DNA of 7,743 nt, taken from assembly GCF_903643065.1 (NCBI RefSeq), contig NZ_CAHJWX010000069.1, forward strand, positions 1-7,743. The letters run 5' to 3'. The stretch is from Sphingomonas bacterium (lineage in GTDB: Bacteria > Pseudomonadota > Alphaproteobacteria > Sphingomonadales > Sphingomonadaceae). Of this stretch, positions 6,789-7,743 are shown piece after piece. Position 1 is the stretch's first letter; the number at the start of each line of letters is the position of its first letter. The position numbers and the translations under genes are program-made. The notes beneath the pieces were generated by a model. The model worked only from the letters and a program-made list of their open reading frames with translations, was not told the origin of the DNA and did no database searches.

Positions 6789-6836
6789 CGAGGCCGTGCC
6801 GCTAGCTTGCCCGACGATCCCTACCTCCACATGCCG

Positions 6837-6864
6837 CGTTCCGCTTTGCGGAATGAGCTATATT
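6837..6864 (+). promoter_or_regulatory. Operator-like palindrome and -10 box of the SnoaL/aldolase unit
   Basis: TTCCGC-TTT-GCGGAA (6839-6853) is a perfect 6-bp inverted repeat with a 3-bp centre; pairing extends to C6837-G6855 with one G-T pair. TATATT (6859-6864) follows and is 5 of 6 to TATAAT. No acceptable -35 box is visible 16-18 nt upstream, where the palindrome lies, so the promoter may depend on a regulator. A start near 6871 puts the palindrome centre near -25, and the leader would be about 79 nt. Palindromes of this size and shape resemble sites bound by IclR-family regulators of catabolic genes; that is recollection, not a search result. Confidence 0.5.
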
Positions 6865-6949
6865 CATCCCTGATTTCGGCGCGATCGCCGGCTAAGACGA
6901 TGAAGTCAGCGAGAAACGGGTTCGCCGACAGTGCCGAGTGGAGAGGCAG

Positions 6950-7429
6950 GTGAGCGCTTCAGGCGAGATCGAGCGGTTCGTGCGTCTTCACGCGCTTGAG
7001 GTGGATTACTGGTATGCCGTCGATCGCCGGCAGGGCACCGGGGCCGAGGAATTCTATACCGAGGAGGGCATCTTTGTCGTCGGCAGCGAGACGATGCGTG
7101 GGCGCGACGAGGTAGCGGCCTTCTACCGCTGGCGGGCGTCACGCGGCGAGCGGACGGCGCGGCACTGCGTCTCGAACCCGCGGCTATCCGCTTCGGGCGA
7201 GAACGCGGCGACCTTCGAATGCGTCATGCAGCTGTTCGCCGACGATGGAGTGCCGGTGCTGGAATCGAAGCCGGCGATCATGATCGCGGACGTCCGCAGC
7301 GACTGCGTGCTGGTCGACGGGCGCTGGTTGTTCAAGGCGCATGTGCTCACGCCGATCTTCACGGGCGGGACCCCCGCCACCGTGCCCTCGCGCGCGCAGT
7401 TGCTCGACACGCTGACGGTCCAGAACTGA
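6950..7429 (+). CDS. SnoaL/NTF2-like domain protein (nuclear transport factor 2 family)
   Basis: The product is 159 residues, typical of single-domain SnoaL-like proteins with the cone-shaped alpha+beta barrel fold. An N-terminal helix (ERFVRLHALEVDYWYAVDR, 8-26) leads to FYTEEGIFVVG (35-45), then MRGRDEVAAFYRWR (49-62), RTARHCVSN (68-76), and beta strands ending in VDGRWLFKAHVLTPIF (122-137). The E/D-G-x-F turn, the G-R-x-E-(V/I)-x-x-F-Y helix and the RH-x-x-SN strand are typical of the SnoaL_4-like group. His72 and His131 could face the pocket. I chose GTG 6950 because GGAGAGG (6940-6946) precedes it closely; the in-frame GTG at 6938 has no ribosome site. The aldolase gene starts 2 nt after its stop, so the two are probably cotranscribed and translationally coupled. 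Members act as isomerases, dehydratases or hydrolases on small substrates, or are non-catalytic; no specific reaction can be assigned. Confidence 0.85.
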   Translation: MSASGEIERFVRLHALEVDYWYAVDRRQGTGAEEFYTEEGIFVVGSETMRGRDEVAAFYRWRASRGERTARHCVSNPRLSASGENAATFECVMQLFADDGVPVLESKPAIMIADVRSDCVLVDGRWLFKAHVLTPIFTGGTPATVPSRAQLLDTLTVQN

Positions 7430-7431
7430 CG

Positions 7432-7743
7432 ATGCCGGACCAGAGCGTCCAGGCAGACGGCACCTTCGCGCGACGGCTTCGCGCGCGGGAACTGCTGATC
7501 GGCACCTTCGTCAAGACACCGTCGCCGCAGGTCGTCGAAGTGCTCGGCGGGACGGGGCTCGATTTCGTGGCGCTGGATGAGGAGCATGCGCCATTCGATC
7601 GGCAGGCGATCGACCTGGCAATGCTCGCCGGCCGGGTGTCCGGCACGCCGATCCTGGTGCGGACCGCGGACGCGAACCCGTCGCGGCTGCTGGCGGCGCT
7701 CGATGGCGGTGCCGCCGGCGTCATCGTCCCGCATATCGGCAGC
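7432..7743 (+). CDS. HpcH/HpaI-family class II aldolase, N-terminal 104 residues (3' end outside the window)
   Basis: The frame runs open from ATG 7432 to the last base. It reads LLIGTFVKTPSPQVVEVLGG (21-40), then LDFVALDEEHAPFD (43-56), ILVRTADANP (74-83) and LDGGAAGVIVPHIGS (90-104), a clear match to the start of the HpcH/HpaI TIM barrel. In E. coli HpaI the active residues are His45, Arg70 and Asp84; here His52, Arg77 and Asp91 have the same spacing (25 and 14), so the visible active site is intact. The metal-binding Glu and Asp lie beyond the window. These enzymes cleave 4-hydroxy-2-oxo acids to pyruvate (or a related 2-oxo acid) and an aldehyde, using a divalent metal, usually late in aromatic or sugar-acid breakdown. 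The SnoaL-like gene ends 2 nt upstream and no strong ribosome site is seen, consistent with coupled translation. Macrophomate synthase-like or 2-keto-3-deoxy-rhamnonate aldolase-like members share these motifs, so the substrate is open. Confidence 0.92.
   Translation, partial: MPDQSVQADGTFARRLRARELLIGTFVKTPSPQVVEVLGGTGLDFVALDEEHAPFDRQAIDLAMLAGRVSGTPILVRTADANPSRLLAALDGGAAGVIVPHIGS

Noticed and set aside
6685..6873. A 62-codon frame in the spacer before the SnoaL-like gene
   Set aside because: It overlaps the peptidase stop codon, contains the likely terminator hairpin and the operator palindrome, and has no recognisable protein features.
6938..6952. GTG 6938 as start of the SnoaL-like gene
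   Set aside because: No ribosome site precedes it, whereas GGAGAGG sits correctly for the GTG at 6950.

Overview
The DNA is very GC-rich, and its gene set (homoserine dehydrogenase tail, multi-PAS hybrid kinase, TetR/DUF4267 pair, secreted S9 peptidase, HpcH/HpaI aldolase) suggests an alphaproteobacterium, most plausibly a sphingomonad. That placement rests on protein character and base composition only, since no rRNA or other marker gene is present. The window holds four complete plus-strand genes, one complete minus-strand gene, and two partial genes cut by the window edges. No RNA gene, CRISPR array, insertion sequence or prophage was seen.

Layout: (1) 2-277, the C-terminal ACT domain of homoserine dehydrogenase. 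(2) 441-3266, a large soluble hybrid sensor histidine kinase with four PAS-like domains, a HisKA/HATPase core and a C-terminal receiver, probably starting at TTG. (3) 3339-3935, minus strand, a TetR-family regulator convergent with the kinase, with a possible weak terminator between them. (4) 4023-4403, a small four-helix membrane protein of DUF4267 type, divergent from the TetR gene. The 87-bp spacer between them carries a perfect 13-bp palindrome lying between likely -35 and -10 boxes, so TetR probably represses this gene. (5) 4613-6685, an exported S9-family serine peptidase with a seven-bladed-type propeller and an intact Ser-Asp-His triad. Its promoter has a spacer that is exactly one inverted repeat. 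(6) 6950-7429, a SnoaL/NTF2-like protein, followed 2 nt later by (7) 7432 to the window end, the N-terminal part of an HpcH/HpaI-type class II aldolase. A hairpin-shaped palindrome TTCCGC-TTT-GCGGAA next to a TATATT box precedes this pair and looks like a regulator operator.

How the parts work together: genes 6 and 7 look like one catabolic transcription unit. TetR and DUF4267 form a regulator-target pair. The hybrid kinase and the S9 peptidase appear to be single-gene units. I found no convincing undescribed multi-gene system. The most useful leads are the three palindromic control sites and the uncharacterised SnoaL-aldolase pair.
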